From Metabacillus dongyingensis (GTDB taxonomy: Bacteria; Bacillota; Bacilli; Bacillales; Bacillaceae), in contig NZ_CP082944.1 of assembly GCF_019933155.2 (NCBI RefSeq), positions 1,242,001 to 1,306,000 on the forward strand: a stretch of DNA of 64,000 nucleotides, read 5' to 3'. Positions 27,136 through 36,363 of the stretch are shown one piece after another. The first letter of the stretch is position 1, and each line of letters starts with the position of its first letter. The translations under genes and the position numbers were made by a program. The notes beneath the pieces were generated by a model, which ran no database searches, had not been told where the DNA came from, and was given only the letters and a program-made list of their open reading frames with translations.

Positions 27136-27501
27136 TTGGCCGCTGAGTTTAAAGACTATGATTATGTAGAAGCAGGGACAGTTGACGTTCGGGAGCTTGC
27201 GCCGCTTGATCAGCAGACACGCCACTTGATGAAAAGTGAATTTCGTACAGGTTCGAAACTCACACTGTTTTATTTTGCCTTTATTTTTGCGATGCCGATT
27301 CTGAATTGGTTTGCACCCGAGTTTATGTTTTCAAGTTTTTACGGCGGAATGACATATGCCTGGTTTTTTACAGGGATTGTTGCGATGGGAATGGCCTTTA
27401 TTATTGCTTATATTCATACTGCTTTATATGAGAAGAGATTGAGAAAGAGCCAGACGACAGAAAGCTCCATTCATCCTTCTGACGGAAGAGGTGTCAACTG
27501 A
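27136..27501 (+). CDS. ywcB: DUF485 family membrane protein, YwcB-like
   Basis: 121 residues, TTG start with AAAGGGGGAAC ahead. Two membrane helices (LTLFYFAFIFAMPILNWF and WFFTGIVAMGMAFIIAYIHT), as in DUF485 proteins that always accompany acetate-type sodium symporters. Its stop overlaps the start of the symporter gene, so translation is coupled. Same order as B. subtilis ywcB-ywcA. Confidence 0.88.
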   Translation: MAAEFKDYDYVEAGTVDVRELAPLDQQTRHLMKSEFRTGSKLTLFYFAFIFAMPILNWFAPEFMFSSFYGGMTYAWFFTGIVAMGMAFIIAYIHTALYEKRLRKSQTTESSIHPSDGRGVN

Positions 27502-29066
27502 TGGCTGCTTTATTCGAACCAAAAATGCTGCTCACCATTTTTCTGATGGGAACGATTGTCTACATTACGTATCTTTCAAAGCGGAACACAACGGCTTCTG
27601 ACTTTTTTGTAGGCGGCCGGAGCTTCGGATGGTTTACAAATGGATCTGCCATCGGAGGGGATTATTTAAGTGCTGCCACATTCCTCGGGATTGCAGGCCT
27701 GACGTTTCAGCTTGGCTATGATGGAGCCTATTATGCTTTTTGCTTCTCTATCGGATTGACCCTTCTGGCAATCTTTGTTGCGGGACCGCTGCGCAGATTT
27801 GGTGCCTATACGGTTGCGGATTTTCTTGGCTACCGCTTTCACAGCAAACGGGCCCGACTGGCCGCGGTTGCCGTCGTATTGGCTATTTCAGGTTTCTATG
27901 CTGCACCGCAATTATTGGGAGCGGCACAAATTTTAAGCATGTTCTTTGGTACAAGCTATGAATTTGGAATTATTTTTACTTGCAGTGTCATGATCTTCTA
28001 TGTTGGAATCGGCGGAATGAAAGGAACTACTTTAAACCAGGCGCTCGAATTATGGATTCGACTTGGCGCATTTATTTTAATGGTAGTAGCGGCCATTTAC
28101 GGCGGTTTATATTATGAAAGAATTCTTGCATCCGTTACAGAATTTACAGGAACCATTGCCGGAACTGCAACGTTTGCCCCTGACGGAAAAGACGTTGTTC
28201 ATGACGGTCAAACTTGGATTGGCACCGGAAACTACTTTCCTTCCTTCTGGCAGACTATTTCCATGACAATCGGACTTGCGTTAGGTACGATTGGTCTTCC
28301 GCATATTCTATTGCGCTTTTATACAAACCCAAGTGCAAAGGCCGCTCGTAAATCAGCTCTTATGGCGATCCTAATTGCAAGCGTTTTCTTTTTCTTCGCG
28401 GTTTACCTTGGAGCAGTTGGCAGATCTATTTTCTTAAGCGGTTCAGCGGATCCTCAAGTGATGAAAGATCTTGTAGCCGGTGGAAACAACATGGTCATTC
28501 CTTCAACTGCACAGGCTCTAGGCGGAGAATGGCTGCTTGGGCTTGTTATTGCAGGCGCATTTGCAGCAGTATTCTCAAACTTGTCCGGATTATTTATCGC
28601 AAGCTCTGGTGCTTTGGCACATGATTTATATGCTACTTTTTTAAGAAAAAATATCACTCAAAAAGAACGCGTTATAGCAGGTAAGGTCTCAATTCTCGTT
28701 TTAGGCGTTCTATATGGAGCTCTTGGTCTTCTTGTAAAAGAAGCATCAATTGGTCACCTTGTTGCACTGGCCTTTACTGTTGCTGCAAGTACATTTACAC
28801 CTATCTTCATCCTCGGTATCTGGTGGAGAGGCATGACAGAAAAAGGGGCAATTGCAGGACTGGTTCTCGGGCTGCTTTCTTCCATGTATATGATTTTCTT
28901 CCCGACGACACTGCCTGAATTCCTTCAATTCAGAGTACCTGGACTGATTACCGTTCCAATCGGATTCCTGTCTGTTTACATTGTATCGAAACTTGACCGT
29001 AAAGTTCCATCTGATGTAAACGACTTTATGAGAAAAGTGCATTCGAAAGAATCTGAGATTGCTTAA
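27501..29066 (+). CDS. ywcA: Sodium:solute symporter, acetate/monocarboxylate type
   Basis: 521 residues, about 13 membrane helices. The family signature is DFFVGGRSFGWFTNGSAIGGDYLSAATFLG at the N-terminus, with GTIGLPHILLRFYTNPSAKAARKS in the middle and FAAVFSNLSGLFIASSGALAHDLY near residue 350. Family knowledge (ActP/YjcG of E. coli, YwcA) suggests sodium-coupled uptake of acetate or short monocarboxylates. Forms an operon with the DUF485 gene and faces an AraC regulator. Confidence 0.92.
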   Translation: MAALFEPKMLLTIFLMGTIVYITYLSKRNTTASDFFVGGRSFGWFTNGSAIGGDYLSAATFLGIAGLTFQLGYDGAYYAFCFSIGLTLLAIFVAGPLRRFGAYTVADFLGYRFHSKRARLAAVAVVLAISGFYAAPQLLGAAQILSMFFGTSYEFGIIFTCSVMIFYVGIGGMKGTTLNQALELWIRLGAFILMVVAAIYGGLYYERILASVTEFTGTIAGTATFAPDGKDVVHDGQTWIGTGNYFPSFWQTISMTIGLALGTIGLPHILLRFYTNPSAKAARKSALMAILIASVFFFFAVYLGAVGRSIFLSGSADPQVMKDLVAGGNNMVIPSTAQALGGEWLLGLVIAGAFAAVFSNLSGLFIASSGALAHDLYATFLRKNITQKERVIAGKVSILVLGVLYGALGLLVKEASIGHLVALAFTVAASTFTPIFILGIWWRGMTEKGAIAGLVLGLLSSMYMIFFPTTLPEFLQFRVPGLITVPIGFLSVYIVSKLDRKVPSDVNDFMRKVHSKESEIA

Positions 29067-29077
29067 CAATAATAGGG

Positions 29078-29107
29078 AAGAGGGCTGAATCAAGCTCTCT
29101 TTTTTTG
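29078..29107 (+). terminator. Terminator after ywcBA-like operon
   Basis: AGAGGGCT and AGCTCTCT pair around GAATCA, followed by seven T. Confidence 0.8.
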
Positions 29108-29156
29108 TGGTCATTTTAGATTTGCATAGACCCGTAACCTTATGGACAAGGCGAAT

Positions 29157-30776
29157 TCAGCGATCATGTTCCATTAACGGAGGCGGGTATCTTTTTACTA
29201 TTGAATAATGAATGGTTAAAAAGGGAATCGAAAAAATCCACATTTTATGCTTGGCGGTCAAACCCCCCCGCGGTGCTTCCAAAACTTGAAAAACTTCTTC
29301 AATTGGGAGCTTAAAAAGATACTGTTTGTAAGCTAAGTAGACACCCGCATCTGAATCAGGCTTCTCTCTTTTGCTGGAAAGCTGAAGGTTCTGCCCATTC
29401 TGCTTGAGTTCCAGTATCCCAATCATAGCTGAGCGGGGGAGAGGAAGCGCAATGTTCATATAGGTTATTTCATTTGTTCTGTGATACGAATAGAGGGCTA
29501 CAAAGGCAGTTTCGCCATTTACTTTCCTCACCCATGCCCGGGCAGATTCTCTCTCATCGTGTTCTTTTTTTACCGGATAGATGTTTCCGGTCATTTCAGC
29601 CTGCTTGCTTGATACCGGCAGATTAATTTGTTTCACTTGCCGGCTGAATAGTCGGTAGAGGATTGCGAATGGCTTGAACCAGTTGTGCCATTTCACCTCT
29701 GCAAGCAGGCGGTATTGATTCGTATTTTCATAAAAGCTGATAATGTCTTTAGACAGTGTTTTCAGAGAAATGTGAGGTTCATAGATTCCCATATTATCTA
29801 CCAGTCCATCGTATTCAGCTGAATTCTTGTCTGTAATCTTATCCAGTATTTTTTCGCCAATCACTTTTTTTCCTCTGACTTTGCTGATTGGAAAGGCCGC
29901 AGCCTCTGGGGCAGAAGGCGTGAAAATGGACCATCCAATCACCCCAAGTAAAGCAAATAAGCCGCAATTCAGGATGCCATGAAAAGTAAGCATAAAGGTA
30001 ATGGTTACGGTGAAATCTCCCCATGCATTTCCCAGGGCATAAGCCAAAGAAAAAAGAATCGTGATCCCAAGAGATGAAAAGGACAGTCTGATCAGCCATT
30101 TCGCTTGATGAAGCGGCACATTAAATGAGAGATAGATCAAACCATAAATGCCAACAATGTAAAATAGGACAGACAATAGCTCAAGCCAGACTGAAAAAGT
30201 AATTCCCAGAGCTACTATAATTGGCGATGCAATCAGGATGGAAGTCGAAAGCCGGTAAAATGGAGGTTTATAAATTCTCCCCAAAAACCCTGCAAAAATC
30301 GGCAGCAAAAAGGAAGAATAGTGAAAGTGAATGCCTGTAAGCCACCTGATGATAGGGGAAAAGCCAGTTTCAATGTCTGCTGTATGGGCAAAGAACCAGG
30401 CACCGCCGACCATTAAGGAAAACAGACCCATATCCACGGAAAACTCCTCAAAATGGATAAAACCCCGGCTTAAAAAACGTGAGCATCCATAAACTGCTGC
30501 GATAATCGTAAAGAACAAATAGACACCTGCAAAAAAGACATCAAATGAGTTTTCACCCGTTATTTGCAAGATAAATACAGATGCATAGCCAGGAATCGAA
30601 ACATAAGGATACAGCTTATAAAACCAGTCCCCTTTTTTCATAACGAGCTGCAAAACAAGCGGAACATAGACAAGCTGTGCTGCTGTAAGCAGTAGAAAAT
30701 ACCATGGACCTGCATGGAAAAGCACGGATAATAGAAATAAAACAATGTGAATAATAGCTATGCTACGAAATTTCAT
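29157..30776 (-). CDS. yndJ: YndJ-like membrane protein
   Basis: About 539 residues. Residues 1-290 hold roughly nine membrane helices. The C-terminal 240 residues form a soluble domain (LAEVKWHNWFKPFAILYRLFSRQ, ESARAWVRKVNGETAFVALYSY). ATG at 30776 is chosen because AAGGAG lies about 12 bases ahead. It overlaps the end of yndH by 14 bases. The order yndG-yndH-yndJ is the same as in B. subtilis. Function unknown. Confidence 0.85.
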   Translation of the reverse strand: MKFRSIAIIHIVLFLLSVLFHAGPWYFLLLTAAQLVYVPLVLQLVMKKGDWFYKLYPYVSIPGYASVFILQITGENSFDVFFAGVYLFFTIIAAVYGCSRFLSRGFIHFEEFSVDMGLFSLMVGGAWFFAHTADIETGFSPIIRWLTGIHFHYSSFLLPIFAGFLGRIYKPPFYRLSTSILIASPIIVALGITFSVWLELLSVLFYIVGIYGLIYLSFNVPLHQAKWLIRLSFSSLGITILFSLAYALGNAWGDFTVTITFMLTFHGILNCGLFALLGVIGWSIFTPSAPEAAAFPISKVRGKKVIGEKILDKITDKNSAEYDGLVDNMGIYEPHISLKTLSKDIISFYENTNQYRLLAEVKWHNWFKPFAILYRLFSRQVKQINLPVSSKQAEMTGNIYPVKKEHDERESARAWVRKVNGETAFVALYSYHRTNEITYMNIALPLPRSAMIGILELKQNGQNLQLSSKREKPDSDAGVYLAYKQYLFKLPIEEVFQVLEAPRGGLTAKHKMWIFSIPFLTIHYSIVKRYPPPLMEHDR

Positions 30777-31365
30777 CTGCTGTAAACTCTCCTTCATATG
30801 TAAAAACAGTGCCAATGACAGGATTTTTGACTGCAACCTTTATTAAAAAGATATTTCTTTCATCGTCATATGATTCTGTAACCGAGGCCAATCCCTGAAG
30901 CATTCTCGGCATGGGAATCTCAAGATTTAATAGAACAAGCCGCTGACATCTGGACTCTATTTTTAATTGCCCGCTATCATTCACATGGAAAGCTAAATCT
31001 GAATAGAACAGTTTCGGCTCACCCAGGTAATCTTTAATCAAGTTTTTCTTAGAATCCAGACTCATTAATGCATTGAAGTACCTTTTTTTATTTTTAAAAT
31101 AAAAGATCCGTTCCCAGTGAACCTGTTCTTCTCCGTTTGAACCAGTGCACGGTGTATTCCTGATCGTAAACGGAATATCTTTCCCATACTCCGGAAACAG
31201 GATTTTAAAGCGGACTTCTGCTAAAAAGAAGGGATATAACCATTTAGGACCGCCTTTTATTGTTCTCATCACCCCTTTAGCTGTAAAGGGAACCTCATGC
31301 CTTTTTTGAAGCTTGGGATGGAGCCGTTTATACTGATCGCCTAAAACACTTCTATAAATAGACAT
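30763..31365 (-). CDS. yndH: DUF4166 protein, YndH-like
   Basis: 200 residues, soluble. It starts MSIYRSVLGDQYKRLHPKLQ and contains FTAKGVMRTIKGGPKWLYPF and the end VKNPVIGTVFTYEGEFTAD, typical of DUF4166. Middle gene of yndG-yndH-yndJ; it overlaps both neighbours (14 bp with each), which supports a single operon. Function unknown. Confidence 0.87.
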   Translation of the reverse strand: MSIYRSVLGDQYKRLHPKLQKRHEVPFTAKGVMRTIKGGPKWLYPFFLAEVRFKILFPEYGKDIPFTIRNTPCTGSNGEEQVHWERIFYFKNKKRYFNALMSLDSKKNLIKDYLGEPKLFYSDLAFHVNDSGQLKIESRCQRLVLLNLEIPMPRMLQGLASVTESYDDERNIFLIKVAVKNPVIGTVFTYEGEFTADEIS

Positions 31366-32278
31366 CGTTATCTCCTACTCTCTTTCTCTTGCAGCTGCTT
31401 GCTGTCGGTAGATCCCGGCTTTGGAAAAATCCAATGATAGAAAGGATGAATAAAGCAGCATTGAAGGTAATTGGACTGAATGGATGAACCAGGTTTGCAG
31501 GCTCCGCCAAAACGGCTGAAAGCGATAGAAGCGGAAAAACCATGATCTGCACGCCAAATAACCTTCTTTTATTAATCGGCAAAAGCCACAGCAGTCCGAA
31601 TAGAATTTCAGCTATGCCAACCGCAGATACGATTGAGGAAGCCTGTCTCACTGAAATGGACAGCAAGTTTTGTGTCATAGATACTTCTTCAGGCTGCTGG
31701 AAAAGCAATTTAGGCACTGTGCCATGATAGGTCCATATAAAAAAGAAAAGAAAAGAAATAAGCCATGTACTAAAAAAGCGTAAATACTGGGAGGCTGGCG
31801 CTTCGTTCTTTTCAAGCCATCTTTTCAGGACATCAAAGCTTAAGGCAGTTGCCCAGCCGATTAACGGCCGAAAGACCATTCCATCACAGAACGTTCCTAA
31901 TCGGCCAAAGTTCACTTTATAATCGTATTGTGTCAGAAAAACAAGTGTGTCTTGTTTTTGTTTGTACTTCCAGTAACCCTTGCCTTCTTTGATAAGGGAC
32001 ATTTTTTGATCAGTTCCGAAATGAAGGGAAGATGTCCTCGATCCATCTTCAGCATGAAAGGTCCCTGCACTTTTTCCCCATCCTTGGACGCTCTGCCCAA
32101 AGCCAATGTTGGTTTTGTATAAAAAATGCTGAGGTTCGTTCTCTTTTTTCGGAAGGTATGTAATCGATGAAAAACGCAAATCCCAGCTCGAATGCAAGTC
32201 TGGAGTTTGTGTTGCGTTCCATAGTTTTTCCATGTCTGAGCCGATCAGTATTTCTACGTAAATTGGTTTTCTTTTCAT
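31352..32278 (-). CDS. yndG: SRPBCC-like plus DoxX-like protein, YndG-like
   Basis: 308 residues in two parts. Residues 1-160 look like a START/SRPBCC ligand-binding domain (EKLWNATQTPDLHSSWDLRF, FLYKTNIGFGQ). Residues 165-290 contain four hydrophobic helices of the DoxX-like family (FFSTWLISFLFFFIWTYHG, VSAVGIAEILFGLLWLLP). ATG at 32278 has GAGGTG 6 bases upstream. First gene of the yndGHJ operon. Confidence 0.85.
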   Translation of the reverse strand: MKRKPIYVEILIGSDMEKLWNATQTPDLHSSWDLRFSSITYLPKKENEPQHFLYKTNIGFGQSVQGWGKSAGTFHAEDGSRTSSLHFGTDQKMSLIKEGKGYWKYKQKQDTLVFLTQYDYKVNFGRLGTFCDGMVFRPLIGWATALSFDVLKRWLEKNEAPASQYLRFFSTWLISFLFFFIWTYHGTVPKLLFQQPEEVSMTQNLLSISVRQASSIVSAVGIAEILFGLLWLLPINKRRLFGVQIMVFPLLSLSAVLAEPANLVHPFSPITFNAALFILSIIGFFQSRDLPTASSCKRKRVGDNDVYL

Positions 32279-32365
32279 CGTCTTCACCTCACTTTTAGAG
32301 TATCATAATCTTAGATGGAAGAATTAGAGAATGATAGAAATTAATTGAAAGGAATGGATCCAATC

Positions 32366-32938
32366 ATGACGAAAATAGGGATTATCCGACATGGACGCAC
32401 GGCTTGGAATGTAGAGAGAAGAGCACAAGGGAGCTCAGATATTCCGCTTGATGAAAATGGAATGGCAGAAGCAGTGAAGCTCGCGGAAAGGTTAAGCTCT
32501 GAGGACTGGAATCTGATTTATGCAAGTCCGTTAGCAAGGGCAAAACAGACCGCGGAATACATAGCAGCAAAGCTTGGAAATCTGCCTATTCAATTCGATG
32601 CAAGACTAAAGGAAGTGGATGGAGGTCAAATCGAAGGAACGACAGAAGCGGAAAGAATAAAGAAATGGGGAGCTGACTGGAGGGAGCTCGATCTTGGAAT
32701 TGAGAAGACTGAAGCTGTCATCAAAAGAGGTCAGTTGTTTTTTGAAGAATTAATAAAGAAGCACCCTGAAAAAAACATTTTGATTGTCAGTCACGGAATG
32801 TTTATCTCCCACTTTTTAAGACAGGCGGTGCCTCATTTAGAAATGAAGGATGCACTGAGAAATACGTCGATCTCGACAATCGTCAAAGGGGAAAAAGGGT
32901 GGGATTGCGACTTATATAATTGTACAAGGCATTTGTAA
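32366..32938 (+). CDS. Histidine phosphatase (phosphoglycerate mutase family)
   Basis: 190 residues. The catalytic IIRHGRTAWNVERRAQG is at the N-terminus, YASPLARAKQTAEYI near 52, the acid/base glutamate is in KEVDGGQIEG, and the second catalytic His is in LIVSHGMFISHFLRQ near 140. A cytoplasmic phosphomonoesterase of the PhoE/CobC type; substrate not predictable. ATG at 32366 is chosen on homology to the family N-terminus; the GAAAGGA site lies about 13 bases ahead. Confidence 0.9.
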   Translation: MTKIGIIRHGRTAWNVERRAQGSSDIPLDENGMAEAVKLAERLSSEDWNLIYASPLARAKQTAEYIAAKLGNLPIQFDARLKEVDGGQIEGTTEAERIKKWGADWRELDLGIEKTEAVIKRGQLFFEELIKKHPEKNILIVSHGMFISHFLRQAVPHLEMKDALRNTSISTIVKGEKGWDCDLYNCTRHL

Positions 32939-33015
32939 GAGCAGTCACCGCAAAGCATAAAATGACAGGATTTAAAGAATCTGAATTGGTAAGATTGGTT
33001 CAAGGAGTGAGCGAT

Positions 33016-33870
33016 ATGACATGGATTAGGTCAATACAGAAGGCGATTGACTATATGGAAGAACATTTGCTTGAAGATATTTCAATTGAACAGATTGCTA
33101 AAGAGGCAAATGCTTCAGCCTTTCATTTTCAGCGGACGTTTACCATCTTAACGGACATTTCTGTTGGGGAATATCTCCGGCGCAGACGTTTAACATTAGC
33201 CGCCCAGGAACTTGCAAACAGCCGCTCTAAAGTGATTGATCTTGCCTATAAGTATGGCTATGACACTCCCGAATCGTTTACAAAGGCTTTCAGGCGGCAG
33301 CACGGGATTTCACCTAGTGATGCCAGAAAAAGCACGTGTAAACTAAAATTCTACAGCCGCCTGACCATTCAGGTGAGTTTGAAAGGGGCAGATCCATTGA
33401 ATTACAAAGTGGCAGAACGAAAAGGGTTTGATGCAGTCGGGATTAAACGTGAGTTTTCTTGTGAGAATGAGGAAAATCTGATTGGAATTCCTAAGCTTTG
33501 GAATGAAGTAAATCAGGATGGAACCAATGAGCAGCTGATGAATCTGAACAATGGAGAAATTAAAGGCGTGATGGGAATTTGTGTAGCAGGCAGCAACAAG
33601 ATGATGGATTATTGGGTAGCTGCAGAGTATGACGGTGAACCGCCTGAAGGCCTGTCAAAGCTTACAATTCCAGCGGCAAAATGGGTTGTATTTGAAGTTC
33701 ATGGCCCTATGCCGGAAGCGATGCAAAATGCGTGGAAGCAAATTTTCTCAGAATGGTTCCCGACGAGCGGATATGAGCATGCCGGCACACCTGATTTAGA
33801 AGTGTATTCAAATGATGATCCATTTAGTTCAGACTATTATTCAGAGATTTGGATTCCGGTTAAAGCATAA
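33016..33870 (+). CDS. AraC-type regulator with GyrI-like effector domain
   Basis: 284 residues. Residues 1-105 are an AraC HTH pair (MEEHLLEDISIEQIAKEA, VIDLAYKYGYDTPESFTKAFRR). Residues 125-284 are a GyrI-like/Bacterial Effector Binding domain (VAERKGFDAVGIKREF, AKWVVFEVHGPMPEAMQNAW, PDLEVYSNDDPFSSDYYSEIWIPV). This is the Rob/SoxS-like class that senses small hydrophobic or cationic compounds. ATG at 33016 has CAAGGAGTGAGC ahead. A second such regulator is at 35230. Confidence 0.9.
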   Translation: MTWIRSIQKAIDYMEEHLLEDISIEQIAKEANASAFHFQRTFTILTDISVGEYLRRRRLTLAAQELANSRSKVIDLAYKYGYDTPESFTKAFRRQHGISPSDARKSTCKLKFYSRLTIQVSLKGADPLNYKVAERKGFDAVGIKREFSCENEENLIGIPKLWNEVNQDGTNEQLMNLNNGEIKGVMGICVAGSNKMMDYWVAAEYDGEPPEGLSKLTIPAAKWVVFEVHGPMPEAMQNAWKQIFSEWFPTSGYEHAGTPDLEVYSNDDPFSSDYYSEIWIPVKA

Positions 33871-33886
33871 AAGATGATATAAGATA

Positions 33887-33917
33887 AACACTCCTGATTT
33901 ATTTGGAGTGTTTTTTG
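33887..33917 (+). terminator. Terminator after AraC/GyrI-like gene
   Basis: AACACTCC and GGAGTGTT pair around TGATTTATTT, then TTTT. Confidence 0.85.
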
Positions 33918-33968
33918 TAAAAGGGCGAGGCTGTTGCAAATTTAACATCCGCTCACATAATTACGAAT

Positions 33969-34115
33969 CTACTTGCCAAACCATCTTTTCCAAAGCTTTT
34001 TAGATTGTGCAGGTTCAGTTATCGTTTCATTTTTGAGTGTTTCTTGAATTTCCGGTGCCCCAAGCGCTCCTGGTTCGTCATCACAGGTTACCTCTGAACT
34101 GATTTGCGTTTTTTC
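33969..34115 (-). pseudogene. Possible gene remnant in a 350-bp gene-free stretch
   Basis: Between the terminator at 33917 and the gene at 34267 there is no complete gene. On the minus strand 49 codons are open, ending SKKLWKRWFGK-stop, a C-terminus style seen in some DNA-binding proteins. The frame has a stop just upstream (34116-34118) and no start. Next to it is a (TCCC)n-type tract at about 34127-34144. It may be the tail of a decayed gene; evidence is weak. Confidence 0.25.
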
Positions 34116-34266
34116 TCAAGAAAGGTCCCTCCCTCCCTCCCTCCATCAATTGATATGATTGAGCTTATTTTCTTGTCTGATTATATTCATCCATTTAGTA
34201 CTGATGCATTTTTTGATACGCATTTTATGATAGTGTTAGATTAAATGAAAATGCGGGGTATTAGGA

Positions 34267-34986
34267 ATGAAACAGGATAAAATTTTAGAAAAGGATTTAT
34301 ATCTGCCAATACAAAGATATTTTTTAAAACAGGGATTTGAGGTGTATGGAGAAGTAAATGACTGTGATCTGGCTGCGGTTAAGGCTGAAGAACTGATTTT
34401 AGTTGAACTGAAGCTCAGGTTAAACGTAGACTTGCTCATTCAGGCTGCAAAAAGACAGCGGTATACTGAGCAAGTTTATATTGCTATTCCCAAACCATCA
34501 TACAGTTTGCGTTCAAAAAAATGGAAGGATCTTTGCTACTTGGTGAAGCGGCTGGAGCTCGGTCTGATTATCGTGTCTTTTCGTCAAGGAAAAGGCTATG
34601 CTGAAATGAAAATGGAGCCTGCTTCCTTCGATAGAGGTAAAAGTATGAAGCAAAGCAAGAAAAAGAGAGACAGAATACTCGCTGAAATTGCCGGGAGAAG
34701 CGGAGATCATAATGTCGGCGGAGTGAACAAAACGAAAATCATGACAGCTTACAAGGAAAGATGCATTCACATTGCCTGCTGCCTCGAGCGGAAAGGTCAG
34801 CTCAGTCCTAAAATTCTCCGAGAAATGGGAACGGGCGATAAAACGCTCTCGATCCTAAATAAAAATTACTATGGCTGGTTTGAGAGGGTAGAGAGAGGGA
34901 CGTATACCTTGAGTGAAACCGGAAAAAAAGGATTGCTGATGCATGAAGCATTGAGTGAGTACTACTATACTAAGATTGAAGATTAG
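34267..34986 (+). CDS. DUF2161 putative PD-(D/E)XK nuclease-like protein
   Basis: 239 residues. The N-terminal domain has YLPIQRYFLKQGFEVYGEV, then NDCDLAAVKAEELILVELKL near residue 35-52, which carries the D...E-x-K arrangement of PD-(D/E)XK enzymes. The C-terminal part (150-235) looks like a helical DNA-binding extension. DUF2161 is known only as a predicted phosphodiesterase; activity here is inference. No restriction or toxin partner lies next to it. Confidence 0.8.
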   Translation: MKQDKILEKDLYLPIQRYFLKQGFEVYGEVNDCDLAAVKAEELILVELKLRLNVDLLIQAAKRQRYTEQVYIAIPKPSYSLRSKKWKDLCYLVKRLELGLIIVSFRQGKGYAEMKMEPASFDRGKSMKQSKKKRDRILAEIAGRSGDHNVGGVNKTKIMTAYKERCIHIACCLERKGQLSPKILREMGTGDKTLSILNKNYYGWFERVERGTYTLSETGKKGLLMHEALSEYYYTKIED

Positions 34987-35023
34987 ATCCTGCGGTTATG
35001 TGTGCTGCAGGTTTTTATTGTTA
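34985..35023 (+). terminator. Weak terminator after DUF2161 gene
   Basis: CCTGC and GCAGG pair around a 16-nt loop and are followed by TTTTTATT. The remaining region to 35229 shows nothing else I can support. Confidence 0.45.
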
Positions 35024-35229
35024 GTCTGAAGATTTCTGATTTTAGCAGAACAAATCAGGAAAACGGATTTAATAGTTGAATGACGGCTGAAAATTTGACA
35101 AGGTCGGTCTTGGGTGAGAGCAAAATGACATGATGCAAGTAATTATTCGAAATATAGCACGAAAAATCAAAAAAGGAATACAGGCATCTTGTAAAATATG
35201 GGTATAGGGACGACGAAGGGTGTGAAGAC

Positions 35230-36096
35230 ATGGATACGTATCATCGGATTCAAAATGCAATTGAGTATATTGAAACAAATCTCTTTGAAGATTTAAAGAT
35301 TCACCACGTTGCATCTCAGGCTTTTTTCTCTCCGTTTCACTTTCAGAGAATGTTTCAGGCAATTTCAGGATTTACTGTTCAAGAATATATTCGAAACAGA
35401 AGGCTGTCTGAAGCAGCTGTTCTTCTGAAAAAAGACATACCTATATTACAAATAGCACTCGATTGCCAATATGGCTCGCAAGAATCGTTTACAAGATCAT
35501 TCTCTGCTTTCGCAGGAATACCGCCATCTAAGTACCGTAAATCACAGATATCCCTAAAGCTGCAGCCTAAAATGAATTTTCTGGATTTCAAGCAAAGGAT
35601 TAGAGGTGAATTTCAAGTGAACAAGCCTCAGATTGTGAACCTTTCACCTATTCATATCATCGGATGTGAATACAAAACAAACTTAAACAATGATGCCCAT
35701 TATGAAGAAATACCAGGATTCTATCATGATTTCGGCATGAATGAATACTATATGAAAATAGCAGATAAACTCGCGCCGGGCATGGCCTACGGTATCGCCT
35801 GCAGCTTTAAAGATGATGGAGGTTTTTCATTTATCATTGGTGAGGAAGCAAAAGAATCAAATGCTATATTACATGAGCCCCTTATTCATTTTAAAATTCC
35901 TGAAGGGAAATACGCGGAATTCAAAGTGAACGGCTCCGCCGACTCGGTTCAAAATAACCGCAGGTACATATACGGCACTTGGCTGCCTCAATCCAATTTT
36001 GAACGGAGAGAGGGACCGGATTTTGAGGTAACGGATGTACTGGGCTCAAGCTACCCTGACAAAATGAAGATAAATATTTATATTCCTGTTTATTAA
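35230..36096 (+). CDS. AraC-type regulator with GyrI-like domain, second copy
   Basis: 288 residues with the same layout as the protein at 33016-33870. AraC HTH pair at 1-105 (FEDLKIHHVASQAFFSPFHFQRM, ILQIALDCQYGSQESFTRSFS) and an effector domain at 125-288 (SPIHIIGCEYKT, EGKYAEFKVNG, GPDFEVTDV, INIYIPVY). The two are only about a third alike by eye and are not a recent duplication. Ligand and targets unknown. Confidence 0.9.
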   Translation: MDTYHRIQNAIEYIETNLFEDLKIHHVASQAFFSPFHFQRMFQAISGFTVQEYIRNRRLSEAAVLLKKDIPILQIALDCQYGSQESFTRSFSAFAGIPPSKYRKSQISLKLQPKMNFLDFKQRIRGEFQVNKPQIVNLSPIHIIGCEYKTNLNNDAHYEEIPGFYHDFGMNEYYMKIADKLAPGMAYGIACSFKDDGGFSFIIGEEAKESNAILHEPLIHFKIPEGKYAEFKVNGSADSVQNNRRYIYGTWLPQSNFERREGPDFEVTDVLGSSYPDKMKINIYIPVY

Positions 36097-36126
36097 ACCA
36101 ATTCTTTCGAGAAGAATTGGTTTTTT
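36095..36126 (+). terminator. Terminator after second AraC/GyrI-like gene
   Basis: AAACCAATTCTT and GAAGAATTGGTTT pair around TCGA, then TTT. The following 235 bp to the next start hold no gene that I can support. Confidence 0.9.
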
Positions 36127-36363
36127 GATGACAGAAATCTGTAAAATGGGTTTAGAGCTGATTTGAGGAATCATACACCTCCAATGGTTACCAGATTCAT
36201 GTTTTTGCGCAGTTATAGGGAATCAAACGCTCAGTATGATTACCTGGGCCACATAAGGTCACGATTGGAAATTTTTTTTCGAAAGCTTATACACAAATGG
36301 TTTGAGATTCTAACCGTATAGTACTATCCTTATAGATAGAACATCGTTTTGGAAAGGAGAGCC

